Shown here: piece by piece, positions 34,047-43,854 of the stretch
Layout: the number at the start of each line of letters is the position of its first letter
Position numbering within the stretch: position 1 is the first letter of the stretch
Assembly: GCA_963738345.1 (NCBI GenBank)
Contig: CAVTWI010000002.1
Span: forward strand, 558,001-622,000
Source of the DNA: Bog-159 sp963738345
Lineage (GTDB): Bacteria > Acidobacteriota > Terriglobia > Bryobacterales > Bryobacteraceae
Length of the DNA stretch: 64,000 nucleotides
Direction of reading: 5' to 3'
Notes under the pieces: generated by a model
The model's database searches: none
What the model was told of the DNA's origin: nothing
The model's input: only the letters and a program-made list of their open reading frames with translations
Program-made: the position numbers and the translations under genes

Positions 34047-35543
34047 GTGGCCGTCGTTCTTTTCATCTCCGTCTTTCTGATTTCCGCTTGCGGGCTGATC
34101 TATGAGCTGGTGGCGGGTACGTTGGCCAGTTACCTGGTGGGCGACAGTGTCTTCCAGTTTTCCACGATCATCGGCTGCTATTTGTTCTCGATGGGAATTG
34201 GCAGCGCCCTATCGCGATACATCGAGCGCGGCTTGGTGCACCGGTTCATCTGGATCGAGTTGATGATCGGATTGATCGGCGGCTTCTCGTCAGCGCTGCT
34301 GTTTCTGGCATTCGCGTATACGCAGGCGTTCGCGTTTCTGATGTATTTCCTGGTTACGGTGATCGGGATTCTGGTGGGGCTGGAGATTCCGCTGCTGATG
34401 CGGATCGTGCGCGAACATTTCGATTTCCGCGATGCGGTGGCGCACGTGCTGACCTTCGACTATATTGGGGCGCTGGCGGCGTCGCTGTTATTTCCGATCA
34501 TTCTGGTGCCGCGGTTGGGCCTGGTGCGATCGGCGCTGTTGTTCGGGATGGTGAATGCGGGGGTGGCGCTGTGGAGTACCTATCTTTTCGCCGGACAGTT
34601 GGGCGCGCGTCGTCTGTTGCGCACGGTGTCGGCGGTGGTGTTGGCGATACTGATAGGCGGCCTGCTGGAGGCCAAGCGGATCACGGCGGCCGCGGAAGAA
34701 AATATCTACGCCGACGAAATCATTTTCGCGCGGGATACGCGATATCAGCATATCGTGCTGACGCGGTTTAAAGATGATCTCCGGCTGTTCTTGAATAGCC
34801 ACCTGCAATTCAGTTCGCGGGACGAATACCGGTATCACGAGTCGCTGATCCACCCGGGTCTGTCGGCGATTGCGACGCCGCGCCGGGTGCTGGTGCTGGG
34901 CGGCGGCGACGGACTGGCGGTGCGCGAGATTCTGAAGTATCCGCAGATCGAAAGCGTGACGCTGGTGGATCTGGATCCGGAGATGACGCGGCTGTTCTCG
35001 ACGAACCCGATGCTGACGGCGTTAAACCGCCGTAGCTTCTTATCGCCCAAAGTACATGTGGTAAACGCAGATGCATTTCCATGGATCGACGCCGACACGC
35101 ATAGTTTCGATTTCATCGTGGTGGATTTTCCAGACCCGACAAACTATGCGCTGGGGAAGCTTTACACCACGGCTTTCTATCGCGCGGCGGCGCGGCATTT
35201 GAGCGCGCAAGGGTTGATGGTGGTGCAAAGCACCTCGCCGATGTTCGCACGCGATTCGTTCTGGTGCATCGAAACCACGCTGCGGCAGGCGGGATTCAAG
35301 ACCGCGCCGTATCACGTGTATGTACCGTCGTTCGGCGAGTGGGGATTCATTATCGCGGGCACGCACGAGTACGCGATGCCCAAGGCGCTGCCGGCGGGCC
35401 TGCGGTTTGCGAGCGTTGCGACGATGCCGGCGCTGTTCCAGTTTCCGCCGGATATGGCGCCCATCGCCATGCCGGCCAACACGCTGAACGACCAGGTGCT
35501 GGTGCGCGCGTACGATCGCGACTGGAAGGACATCAGCCATTGA
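34047..35543 (+). CDS. Membrane-anchored spermidine synthase-like aminopropyltransferase
   Basis: 498 residues from GTG 34047. Residues 1-220 hold about seven helices. The C-terminal half is a spermidine-synthase domain: SRDEYRYHESLIHPGL, VLVLGGGDGLAVREILKYP, VTLVDLDPEM, NADAFPW and VVDFPDPTNYALGKLYT, which keep the aminopropyl donor site and the acidic residues of the gate. It probably transfers aminopropyl from the SpeD product to an amine at the membrane; the acceptor is unknown. It overlaps the amine oxidase gene by TTGA. Confidence 0.9.
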   Translation: MAVVLFISVFLISACGLIYELVAGTLASYLVGDSVFQFSTIIGCYLFSMGIGSALSRYIERGLVHRFIWIELMIGLIGGFSSALLFLAFAYTQAFAFLMYFLVTVIGILVGLEIPLLMRIVREHFDFRDAVAHVLTFDYIGALAASLLFPIILVPRLGLVRSALLFGMVNAGVALWSTYLFAGQLGARRLLRTVSAVVLAILIGGLLEAKRITAAAEENIYADEIIFARDTRYQHIVLTRFKDDLRLFLNSHLQFSSRDEYRYHESLIHPGLSAIATPRRVLVLGGGDGLAVREILKYPQIESVTLVDLDPEMTRLFSTNPMLTALNRRSFLSPKVHVVNADAFPWIDADTHSFDFIVVDFPDPTNYALGKLYTTAFYRAAARHLSAQGLMVVQSTSPMFARDSFWCIETTLRQAGFKTAPYHVYVPSFGEWGFIIAGTHEYAMPKALPAGLRFASVATMPALFQFPPDMAPIAMPANTLNDQVLVRAYDRDWKDISH

Positions 35544-37180
35544 GAGGGACGCGTCGCCAGTTTGTGGCGGGCGGGTGCGCGGCGCTCGTGGGGATGAGCG
35601 CCAAGGGCGAGAGCCGGATGGCGGGGTCGTTCGTCAACGAATCTTTCGCGCGTGGCCACTTGATCCGGGACCGCGCGGTCGGGGCGCAGGCTACGCGCGA
35701 CGAACGCGTCCCGGTGGTGATCGTAGGCGGGGGCATCGGCGGCCTGAGCGCGGCGTGGCGCTTCCAGAAGCGCGGATTTTACGATTTCGTGCTGCTGGAA
35801 ATGAACGACCAGGCGGGCGGTAATGCGCGGGCGGGGGAGAACGAAGTCAGCGCCTATCCGTGGGCGGCGCATTATGTGCCAGTGCCCGGTCCGCAAGCCG
35901 TGTACGTGCGCGAACTGTTCGAAGAGTTGGGCGTACTGCGGGAAGGTGTTTGGAACGAACGCTTCCTCTGTTTCAGTCCGCAGGAGCGGCTGTTTCTTTA
36001 CGGCAAATGGCAGGAGGGATGGAGCCGGCCATCGGACTGACGCACAGGGATCGCGAACAATTCGAGCGGCTGGAGGCTTTGTTCGGCGGGTTCCGGGCGA
36101 GTGGCGGCTTTACGATTCCGATGGAATTGGGACTGGCGCGCGGCCCGCGCGAACTCGACCAGCTTTCTTTCGCGGAATGGCTGCGCAACCAGAAAATCGA
36201 TTCGCCGCTGGTGCTGTGGTACATGAATTACTGCTGCCGCGACGATTACGGCTCGATGGCGGCGGATACGTCGGCTTGGGCGGGCGTGCATTATTTCGCC
36301 TCGCGCGCGCCGGAAGAGAAGGGACCGTTGACTTGGCCGGAGGGCAATGCGTGGATCACCCGGCAGTTGTTGCGGCGGGTAGGGGCGCGGGTGCGCACGG
36401 GGCAGATGGTGCGGCGCATCGAGCGGCAGGGCAACCGGTACAGCGTGCTGGCGGAGGGCGTGCGCTATACGGCGGACGCCGTAATTTTCGCTGCCCCCAC
36501 GTTTCTGGCGCCGTATTTGATGGAAGACATCGCACCGCTGCCGAAGTTCGAATACTCGCCGTGGTTGACGGCGAACCTGACCATCGATCGGCCACCGCGG
36601 GGGGCGGCCACGGTGGAGCGAGCCTGGGACAATGTGGTGGCGCACTCACCGGCGCTGGGCTATGTGGACGCCACCCACCAGACGGTACGGTCGCAAGTGG
36701 AGCGCACGGTGTGGACGTTCTACTGGGCGCTGGCGGAAGGCACTCCCGCAGCGAATCGGGCGCTGCTGCTTAAACAGGAGTGGCGCTATTGGAGTGAAGC
36801 GATCCTGCACGATTTGGAACGCGTGCATCCGGACATACGGAGTTGCGTATCGCGCATGGATATTATGCGCATGGGGCACGCCATGGCGCGGCCGGTGGTG
36901 GGATCGATCTTCGATGCGCAGCGGCGCGGACTGGCGGGGGGAGGGAAGGCTGGTGTTCGCGAATTCGGATGTGAGCGGGCTGTCGTTATTTGAAGAGGCG
37001 CAATTTCGCGGGGTGGAGGCGGCGGAGCGTATTTTGGTGCGGTTGTCAGGCGGCGGTAGAGTCCGCCTCGGATGCGCGTGGGACCAGTTCGCGCAGGGGC
37101 GAATCGAGCGGCGTACTCGTTCAGCCGCTGCTCCAGGACGTCTCGCCGGATCATGGCGTGGCGCACCAACGCCTTCGTGA
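35540..37180 (+). pseudogene. FAD-dependent flavin amine oxidase, Tat signal, two frameshifts
   Basis: TTG 35540 begins RGTRRQFVAGGCAALVG, a Tat-type leader. The FAD site is VPVVIVGGGIGGLSAAW with LLEMNDQAGGNA. At 36016-36018 one G seems missing: the frame stops at 36038, while the next continues EPAIGLTHRDREQFERLEAL to RRGLAGG. At the G6 run 36936-36941 one G seems extra, after which FANSDVSGLSLFEEAQ and ERILVRL follow. Homology ends near 37047; the frame runs on to 37180. Restored, it is about 510 residues and would oxidise an amine, fitting the SpeD/SpeE-like genes before it. Consensus error is plausible. Confidence 0.8.
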
Positions 37181-37577
37181 AATCGCGATCCTTCTCGCGG
37201 CCGGCAACATATTTGGCGATCGCCAGATCGTGAATCTCAAGGCACCAGCCGCGGACGAACCGGGTGTTTTCTCCACTCACCAGAATTAGCCGGTTGCGCC
37301 ACCCGTCAGGCAGGATCGCGGTGGTCTCACCGACGCCGTGCGCATAATAGCCGAAGGCGCGTTGAAAGGGAGAACCTTCGCCGATGGTGGAATCGATCAG
37401 ATCACTCCGCTCGGCATGGTCGCGCGGATAGACATCCGCTCCGTCGGAAACCAGCAGTTCAGCCGGCGCATCCGGAAACTCCCCAAGCACCGCCTGGCTG
37501 CCGATCACCACTATGTCATCGACGTTGGCGATGGTTCCCGCGGCACGGATTACATGCTCCAGTTGCGGGCGCGTCAT
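36786..37577 (-). CDS. DUF6036-like nucleotidyltransferase-type protein, C-terminal end doubtful
   Basis: The open frame gives 263 residues, but only the first ~160 look like a real protein: MTRPQLEHVIRAAGTIANVD, DIVVIGSQAVLGEFPDAP, then GWCLEIHDLAIAKYVAGREK. GSQ near the start and the acidic residues resemble nucleotidyltransferase-fold antitoxins of DUF6036. After about 37110 the frame runs antisense through the amine oxidase and is Pro/Arg-rich. A one-base shift there would give a natural end (PLRELVPRASEAD, stop at 37046). It overlaps its upstream partner by ATGA. Confidence 0.65.
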   Translation of the reverse strand: MTRPQLEHVIRAAGTIANVDDIVVIGSQAVLGEFPDAPAELLVSDGADVYPRDHAERSDLIDSTIGEGSPFQRAFGYYAHGVGETTAILPDGWRNRLILVSGENTRFVRGWCLEIHDLAIAKYVAGREKDRDFTKALVRHAMIRRDVLEQRLNEYAARFAPARTGPTRIRGGLYRRLTTAPKYAPPPPPREIAPLQITTARSHPNSRTPAFPPPASPRRCASKIDPTTGRAMACPMRIISMRDTQLRMSGCTRSKSCRIASLQ

Positions 37578-37912
37578 ACGCTGGGCGCCGCGCCTTCGGC
37601 GAATGCATCATAGATGGCCCACCGCTCCGCCGGTGTCAGTACGCCCGCGAATGGGGTGGCCTGGCGCATTGCGGCCATGCGCCCGCTATCTTCCACCAGC
37701 AACTCCAGAATCTCGGGCAGGGGTAGCTGAAGAATTTCGCGCCAGGCATCCCAATAGGGTTGCGAACGGCCGGCGGTCTGGCTCCATCGCTCGATATTCT
37801 CAACGGCGATGGAGAGCAGCGTGGGGTCGGCGCGCAACTTGTCCGCAATGGCGCGGTGCAGCGCCAGACTGCGGCGATCGATGCGCTGGTGTCCGTTGAG
37901 CGCGGCGCTCAT
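37574..37912 (-). CDS. Partner protein of the DUF6036 gene, possible toxin-antitoxin-like pair
   Basis: 112 residues, all helical: RIDRRSLALHRAIADKL, ENIERWSQTAGRSQPYWDAW, LLVEDSGRMAAMRQATPFAG and LTPAERWAIYDAF. Proteins with this RQATPFAGVLTPAERW ending commonly precede DUF6036 genes. The pair overlaps by four bases. A nucleotidyltransferase-type addiction or defence module is a reasonable guess only. Confidence 0.65.
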   Translation of the reverse strand: MSAALNGHQRIDRRSLALHRAIADKLRADPTLLSIAVENIERWSQTAGRSQPYWDAWREILQLPLPEILELLVEDSGRMAAMRQATPFAGVLTPAERWAIYDAFAEGAAPSV

Positions 37913-37915
37913 GAC

Positions 37916-38314
37916 TTAAGATGATTCCGGCAAAGTGTATTCGAGATCGTAGGAGTGCCGGCCGGCTTCGATAATGATGGTGAGCGAGCCAGCCAGGCCC
38001 GTAAGTTCAGACGTGCCGGAATCGGGCACGACAGTCACGGTTAGTTGCGGCACTCCGCGACTCATGGTGCCGTTGTGCTGCAGCATGAACGCGCCGTTCT
38101 TGCCATGCAGAACGCCGGCGACCTGTTCGATGGCTACGTATCCGGCGGAGCCCTGGACGCTGGTCATGGCGGTCAACATCTGACCTTTACTCACGGCCTC
38201 CAGATCGCCGCGAAACACTTTGTCGAGTGACATGCGGCCGACCGCAGGTGCGTCACCATCAACCGGTTGTGGAACTATCTTTACCTCGAAACTTCCCTGG
38301 GCATGCTTCGTCAT
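37916..38314 (-). CDS. DUF3224 domain protein
   Basis: 132 residues from ATG 38314. The beta-barrel pattern of DUF3224 is present: GSFEVKIVPQPV, RMSLDKVFRGDLEAVSKGQML, SAGYVAIEQVAGVLHGKNGAF, LQHNGTM and TVVPDSGTSELTGLAGSL. The family is allene-oxide-cyclase-like in fold and of unknown function. It is 3 bases from the next gene in the same direction and divergent from an ADOP permease. Confidence 0.88.
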   Translation of the reverse strand: MTKHAQGSFEVKIVPQPVDGDAPAVGRMSLDKVFRGDLEAVSKGQMLTAMTSVQGSAGYVAIEQVAGVLHGKNGAFMLQHNGTMSRGVPQLTVTVVPDSGTSELTGLAGSLTIIIEAGRHSYDLEYTLPESS

Positions 38315-38357
38315 AATAGCGTGATAATAGTTTAACTTTACCCTGAAGGAGTGGACG

Positions 38358-40799
38358 ATGCACACATTCATGCAAGACTTCCGTTACGCGCTGCGCATGC
38401 TGCGAAAAACTCCGGGATTGAGCCTGGTGATCGTGCTCTCGCTGGCGATCGGCATCGGCGCCAATTCGGCGGTATTCAGCGTGGTGGATGCGCTGATGCT
38501 GCGCCCGCTGCCCTATCCGCATCCGGAGCGGTTAGCGGCCATCTGGCTGCATTCGCCCGGCATCGGCATCTTCCGTGACTGGCCGTCACCCGGCCAGTAT
38601 ATCGATATTCAGAACGGAAAACCGTTCGTTCGAGGAGATGTCCATCTCGCGGCTGACCAGCTTCACACTCACGGGATTCGACCAGCCGCAGCGCATCGAC
38701 GGCATGCGGACATCGTCGGGACTGCTGCATATGCTGGGCGCTCGCCCGCTGTTAGGGCGGTTGCTGCTGCCGGAGGAGGATAAGCCGGGGAAGCCGCCAG
38801 TGGCCATTCTGAGCTACAACGTGTGGCAGCGGATCTTTAATGCGGATGCGAAAATCATCGGGCGCAGCATCACGCTGAGCGGTAAGCCGTACGCGGTGGC
38901 GGGGGTGTTGCGGTCCGACTTCCGGCTGAATTCCGAAGTGATGCCGGCGGAAGGTCCGATGGATAAAGTGGACATCTATCTGCCGCTGCCGCTAGGTGCG
39001 GACGCCGTTCAGCGCCGCGGCGACGAGAACTACAACCTGATGGTGAAGCTGAAACCGGGCGTGAGCGTGCAGCAGGCCCAGGCCGATATTGACGTGATCG
39101 CGAGCCGCATTCGCGAGAAGGACAAACGCGACCGTACCTTCGGCATGACCGTTGTGGGGCTGCTGGACCAGGTGGTGGGCGATGTACGGCGGGCCATGCT
39201 GGTGCTGCTGGGTTCGGTGGTGCTGGTGCTGCTGAGCGCCTGCGCGAACGTAGCCAATCTGCTGCTGACCCGCGCGGCCGGGCGCGAAAAGGAAGTGGCC
39301 ATCCGCACAGCGCTGGGCGCGGGTTGGAAACGGCTGGCGCGTCAGTTGTTGACCGAGAGCCTGCTGCTGTCGCTGCTGGGCGGAGCGGCGGGTCTGGCCT
39401 TGGCCGAAGCGAGCCTGCTGGTGATGCGCGCCATTCATCCGGGCAACATTCCGCGGCTGGAGGATATTTCGATCAACGGACCGGTGCTGCTGTTTACCTT
39501 CGGCGTATCCGCCGTGGCGGGCCTGCTATTCGGACTGGCGCCGGCGTGGCGCGCGGCGCGTGTGGATCTGAACACGTCGCTGAAATCGGGTGGACGCAGC
39601 GGACAGACTGACGGGGGGTTGAACATTGTACGGCACGGGTTGCGCGGCCTGCTGGTGGTGGCGGAACTGTCGTTCTCATTGATGCTGCTGATCGGCGCGG
39701 GACTGCTGATCCGTAGCTTTATCCGGCTGCAGGAAGTGCCGCCGGGGTTCGCCGCCGACCACGTGCTGACCATGCAAGTGGCAGCTACCGGGCCGAAGTA
39801 CCAGGCGGAGAAGCCGGTGGTGGAGTTCTTCCGGAATGTGACGGCGCGAGTGCGGCAAGTGCCCGGGGTGACGGCGGCCGGGAGTGTTTCGGTATTGCCG
39901 CTGACGGGCACGGTCGGTTGGGGCGGCATCAACGTGGAGGGCTACACGCCGGCGCCCGGCCAGGAATTGCAGGTGGATCAGCGATCCGCGAGTGCGGATT
40001 ATTTTCGCGCCATGCGCATTCCGCTGCGGAAGGGGCGCTATTTCGACGATCACGACACGAGCGACGGGCAGGCGGTCGCGATCATCGACGAACAGTTCGC
40101 GCAGCGCTTCTGGGCGCGGGACAATCCCATCGGCAAGCACCTTTGGTTCGATCCGAAGAAGCCATTGACGATTGTGGGCGTAGTGGGTGACGTGAAGCAG
40201 TACGGGTTGGATAGCGGCAGCAAGATCGTGGCGTACTTCCCAGAACTGCAATCTCCTTCGGCGGGTATGAGCCTGGTGGCGCGCACGGCCGGGAATCCCG
40301 CGGATCTGGCAAATGCCATCGTGCGCGAGATCCACGCGGTGGATGGCGGCGTGCCGGTGTACGATATGCGCCCCATGCAGGATCGGCTTACGATTCGCTG
40401 GCGCGGCAGCGTTTCGCCAGCGCGATGCTGGGCGCGTTCGCGGCGTTCGCACTGCTGCTGGCGGCGGTGGGCGTGTACGGCGTGATGTCTTATCTGGTGA
40501 CGCAGAGCACGCACGATATCGGCGTGCGGGTGGCGTTGGGGGCGCAACGCGGCGATATCCTGGGGCTGGTGGTGCGGCAGGGTTTGATGTTGGCGGCGGT
40601 GGGCATCGTGGCGGGCCTGATCGGGTCGGCGGCGCTGACGCGGCTGATGGCCAGCCTGTTGTTTGGGGTGAGCGCCACCGATGCGCTGACGTTCGGGGCG
40701 GTGGCGGCGATTTTGGCGGCGGTAGTTTGCGCGGCTACGGTGATTCCGGCGCGGCGGGCTACCGGGGTGGATCCGATGGTGGCGCTGCGGGAAGAGTAA
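38358..40799 (+). pseudogene. ADOP family permease, two frameshifts
   Basis: Start ATG 38358 follows a good GAAGGAG ribosome site. There is no soluble prefix; it begins directly with MQDFRYALRMLRKTPGLS. Near 38615 one G is extra (QYIDIQN in one frame, then ENRSFEEMSISRL in the next), and near 40389 one base is missing (RPMQDRL, then DSLARQRFASAMLGAF). All other features are intact: ANVANLLLTRAAGREKEVAI, two FtsX halves, and IPARRATGVDPMVALREE at the end. Restored length is about 813 residues. The largest uninterrupted frame is 38575-40485. No PadR gene is adjacent. Confidence 0.87.
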
Positions 40800-40811
40800 G
40801 GAGGATTGAAA

Positions 40812-41423
40812 ATGCTCAACCGATTCGTGCCGCTAGTTGGCGTGGCGGCGCGCGGAATCTCCCTGGAAGCCGGGTAAGGCAGACGCGCTACAGAACGAGT
40901 TGCTGGCCCTGGATAGCCAGCAATCTCCAGCTTCGCGATTGGCGGCTCTCGCTGGAACGCTTGACGCCAAATCCAGAGCCGGTGTAAGGGCGAGTTCGCT
41001 CGAGTTGCGCCGCCTGTAGGAATTGGCGCTCGCTAGCGGGAGTCTAGGCGCGCAGAGCTCTATGCTCGAAATGCAACAGCCTCCACGCTAAACATTTCCG
41101 ACGACCCGCTCCGCGCCGATACCATGATGCTGGCGTAGACCCTGATAGGTTTGGTGCGCTTGAAGCAGGGAGATTCAGGCGGAGCGTTGGATGCGTTGCA
41201 TCGGTCGGTAGCGGGGCTAGACCCAGCGGTAAAACACACCATCGGTCCGAGCATGCGCCTCGCTAACGAATTGCTAGCCGCTGGCGAACGGGCCGAGGTC
41301 GCGCAATATCCCAGTGAGTGCGCGGCACACCACTGGAATATCGGCGGAGAGAAGTTGCCGGAATGGCAGGCTGCCGTTGGCGCGGGCAAGCTTCCCGATT
41401 TCAGCGTCAACGCCACGTTCTGA
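40812..41423 (+). pseudogene. Remnant of a TPR-type gene downstream of the ADOP permease
   Basis: A strong ribosome site (AAGGAGG) and ATG 40812 begin MLNRFVPLVGVAARG, which stops after 21 codons. The middle is full of stops. From about 41140 a protein-like frame returns (GLVRLKQGDSGGALDALH, SMRLANELLAAGERAEVAQY, then WNIGGEKLPEWQAAVGAGK, PDFSVNATF) and ends at 41423. This resembles the C-terminus of tetratricopeptide proteins common in Solibacter relatives. Both ends of one gene seem preserved around a decayed core. The 660 bases otherwise hold nothing. Confidence 0.5.
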
Positions 41424-41463
41424 GAAAAGGGAACAAATCGCGCGCGGCGGTGTCTTCAGATCC

Positions 41464-43854
41464 ATGCGCGGATTCCTGCTTGACTTGACTTATTCGCTTC
41501 GCCTGCTGCGGAAGTCGCCGGGTTTCGCGGTGCTGGCCATGGTCTGCCTGGCGTTGGGGATCGGGGTGAACACCGCGGTGTTCGGCATGCTGAACTACCT
41601 GTTCTTTCGCCCCTTGCCGGTCGATGCGCCGGACCGGTTAGTTTCGATCGGCCGGGCGAACAACCAATTACTCTCGTGGCCCGAATACCGCGATCTGCGC
41701 GACGGCAGCCAAGCGCTGGCCGGCGTCGCGGCATCGAATCCCACAGAGTCGAGTCTCGATTTCGACGGTGAGACGCATGCAGCGGCCGCCGAAGCTGTCT
41801 CGGCCAACTATGCGCGGGTCATCGGCATCCGTCCCCAGATGGGGCGATGGTTCGAGCGTGACGACGAGAACGGCGCGGTGATCGGCTATCGCGCGTGGCA
41901 ACGGCTTTTCCATGGCGATCCGCACATCCTGGGCAAGCGGGTCCGGTCCGAGACGCAGTGGTACACCATCATCGGCGTGGCGCCGCGGGAGTTCGCGGGT
42001 ATTTATTTGCCGCTAAATATGGATATCTGGGTGCCGTTCCAAACCTGGGCCGCGCAATATGCGGGCATGGCGGCGCAGTTGGAGGATCGCAACCGGCCGC
42101 GCGTATTCGTCTTCGGCAGGATGGAGGCGGGAGTCGAACCGCGCCAGGCTGCCGCTGAGTTGAACGGTATCGCCGCGCGTTTGAAAGCCAATGCATCGCC
42201 TCTGAAGTCGCTTCTAACGGTGGCGCAGGTGCGCGGCATTCCGAACGCCAGAAGCCGAAACCAATCGGCGCCGATAGCGGCGGTGTTGCTGGTGGTGGTG
42301 GCGGTGGTGTTACTGATTGCGTGCGTGAATGTCGGCAATCTGTTGCTGGCGCGGGCGGCGGAGCGCGAACGGGAAGTGTCGCTGCGGTTGGCTCTGGGTG
42401 CGCGGCGCGGCCGGATCGTGCGGCAGTTATTAACGGAAAGCCTGCTGCTGGCGGTGGGCGGCGGCGCGCTGGGACTGGCGCTGGGGATCTGGACCAGCCG
42501 GTTGCTTGAGATCCTGTTGCCCACCACGGCATTCGGCGAGGCGCTGCGGTTGGACTTTGCGCCGGATGCGCGGGTGGTTGCCTGTACCGCGCTGCTTGCG
42601 CTGTTCAGCACGTTGATCTTCGGGCTGACTCCCGCCTGGCGCGCTAGCCGGCAGGATGTCGCGGTCTCGCTCCGGGGCCCGGCGGGCGCTGGGATCCGGT
42701 TCGGCTTGCGCCGGATATCGCTGGTTGCCCAAGTATCGCTATCGCTGGTGTTGCTGCTCACGGCAGGTTTGTTCCTGCGTGTGCTGATCGAATTCGAAGG
42801 GGCAGATCCGGGCTTCGCTGTCGATGACAGGCTCTACACTACGACACTAGCCTCGGCTCCGGAGTTCACTCCGGAGAGCGGGCGGCAGTTTTACGCGGGA
42901 ACTCTGGAACGCCTCCGCGCTCTGCCCGGCGTGAAAAGCGCGGCGATCACGAACCTGTTGCCGCTGACGCCCGTGAATGCCGACTGCGCCTCGGCGGATG
43001 GGCGCGATCCGGTGCAGGCGACCGCCAGTACGGTCAGCGCCAGTTATTTGGGAACGATGCGCATCGGGCTCGACGCCGGGCGCGATTTCGATAGCGGCGA
43101 TTTGCCGGGCGGCCCGGCGGTGGGCATCGTGAACCAAGCGCTGGCCCGTCGCATCTGGCCCGGCCAAACGGCCGTTGGCAAGCGCCTCTGGCTGGGCTGC
43201 CACGATCCACAGCCGTTAAGGATCGTGGGTGTGTCGCGCGACGCTCGCGTGGTCTCGCTGGGCGAGGCGCCCAAGCCGCATGTCTACCGGAACTTCGCGC
43301 AGGATTCGGGCGGCATGCAGAACATTGTGGTCGAGACCGCCTCAGGCAGCGGCACCGCGATGATGGAAACAGTGCGCAAAGCGGTGACTGCTTCGTCCGG
43401 TGCGGCCCGTATTTATGGTGTACGGCCGTTGCGCGAATGGGTGGACCGGTCCTACTGGCAGGTGCGGTGGGAGGCGGCGATGCTGGGGGCGTTTGGCGGT
43501 TTGGCGATGGTACTGACGGCGGTCGGGTTGTATGGCGTGGCCACATATCATGTCACCGCGCGTACGCGCGAGATCGGCATTCGTATGGCTGTGGGCGCGC
43601 AACCGGCGGAGGTCATGCGAATGGTTTTGCGGCAGGAGTTGATCCTGACCCTGGCCGGCATCGCCATTGGTCTGGGGGTATCGGCGGTCTTGACTCGCGC
43701 GATAGGCCGGATGTTATACGGAGTGAGCCCCACGGATCCGTCCACTTATGTGGCGGCGGCGCTGTTATGGGTGGCCGTGTCACTGGCGGCCTGCTATCTG
43801 CCGGCGCGCCGCGCGGCGCACGTCGACCCTACCCTTGCGCTGCGGCACGAGTAA
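41464..43854 (+). CDS. ADOP family duplicated orphan permease
   Basis: 796 residues from ATG 41464, intact. MRGFLLDLTYSLRLLRKSPG starts the first FtsX half; a periplasmic domain, NVGNLLLARAAEREREVSL, the helix cluster, a second periplasmic domain and a second half (VTARTREIGIRMAVGAQPAE) end in LPARRAAHVDPTLALRHE. It lacks the soluble prefix, as does the copy at 38358, and no ATPase is near. It is probably a transport or export permease that borrows an ATPase encoded elsewhere; the substrate is unknown. Its end overlaps the convergent HTH gene by 26 bases. Confidence 0.93.
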   Translation: MRGFLLDLTYSLRLLRKSPGFAVLAMVCLALGIGVNTAVFGMLNYLFFRPLPVDAPDRLVSIGRANNQLLSWPEYRDLRDGSQALAGVAASNPTESSLDFDGETHAAAAEAVSANYARVIGIRPQMGRWFERDDENGAVIGYRAWQRLFHGDPHILGKRVRSETQWYTIIGVAPREFAGIYLPLNMDIWVPFQTWAAQYAGMAAQLEDRNRPRVFVFGRMEAGVEPRQAAAELNGIAARLKANASPLKSLLTVAQVRGIPNARSRNQSAPIAAVLLVVVAVVLLIACVNVGNLLLARAAEREREVSLRLALGARRGRIVRQLLTESLLLAVGGGALGLALGIWTSRLLEILLPTTAFGEALRLDFAPDARVVACTALLALFSTLIFGLTPAWRASRQDVAVSLRGPAGAGIRFGLRRISLVAQVSLSLVLLLTAGLFLRVLIEFEGADPGFAVDDRLYTTTLASAPEFTPESGRQFYAGTLERLRALPGVKSAAITNLLPLTPVNADCASADGRDPVQATASTVSASYLGTMRIGLDAGRDFDSGDLPGGPAVGIVNQALARRIWPGQTAVGKRLWLGCHDPQPLRIVGVSRDARVVSLGEAPKPHVYRNFAQDSGGMQNIVVETASGSGTAMMETVRKAVTASSGAARIYGVRPLREWVDRSYWQVRWEAAMLGAFGGLAMVLTAVGLYGVATYHVTARTREIGIRMAVGAQPAEVMRMVLRQELILTLAGIAIGLGVSAVLTRAIGRMLYGVSPTDPSTYVAAALLWVAVSLAACYLPARRAAHVDPTLALRHE

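Noticed and set aside
6000..40800. Programmed ribosomal frameshifting
   Set aside because: No slippery heptamer or following pseudoknot was evident at the shift sites, and the shifts go in both directions in unrelated families.
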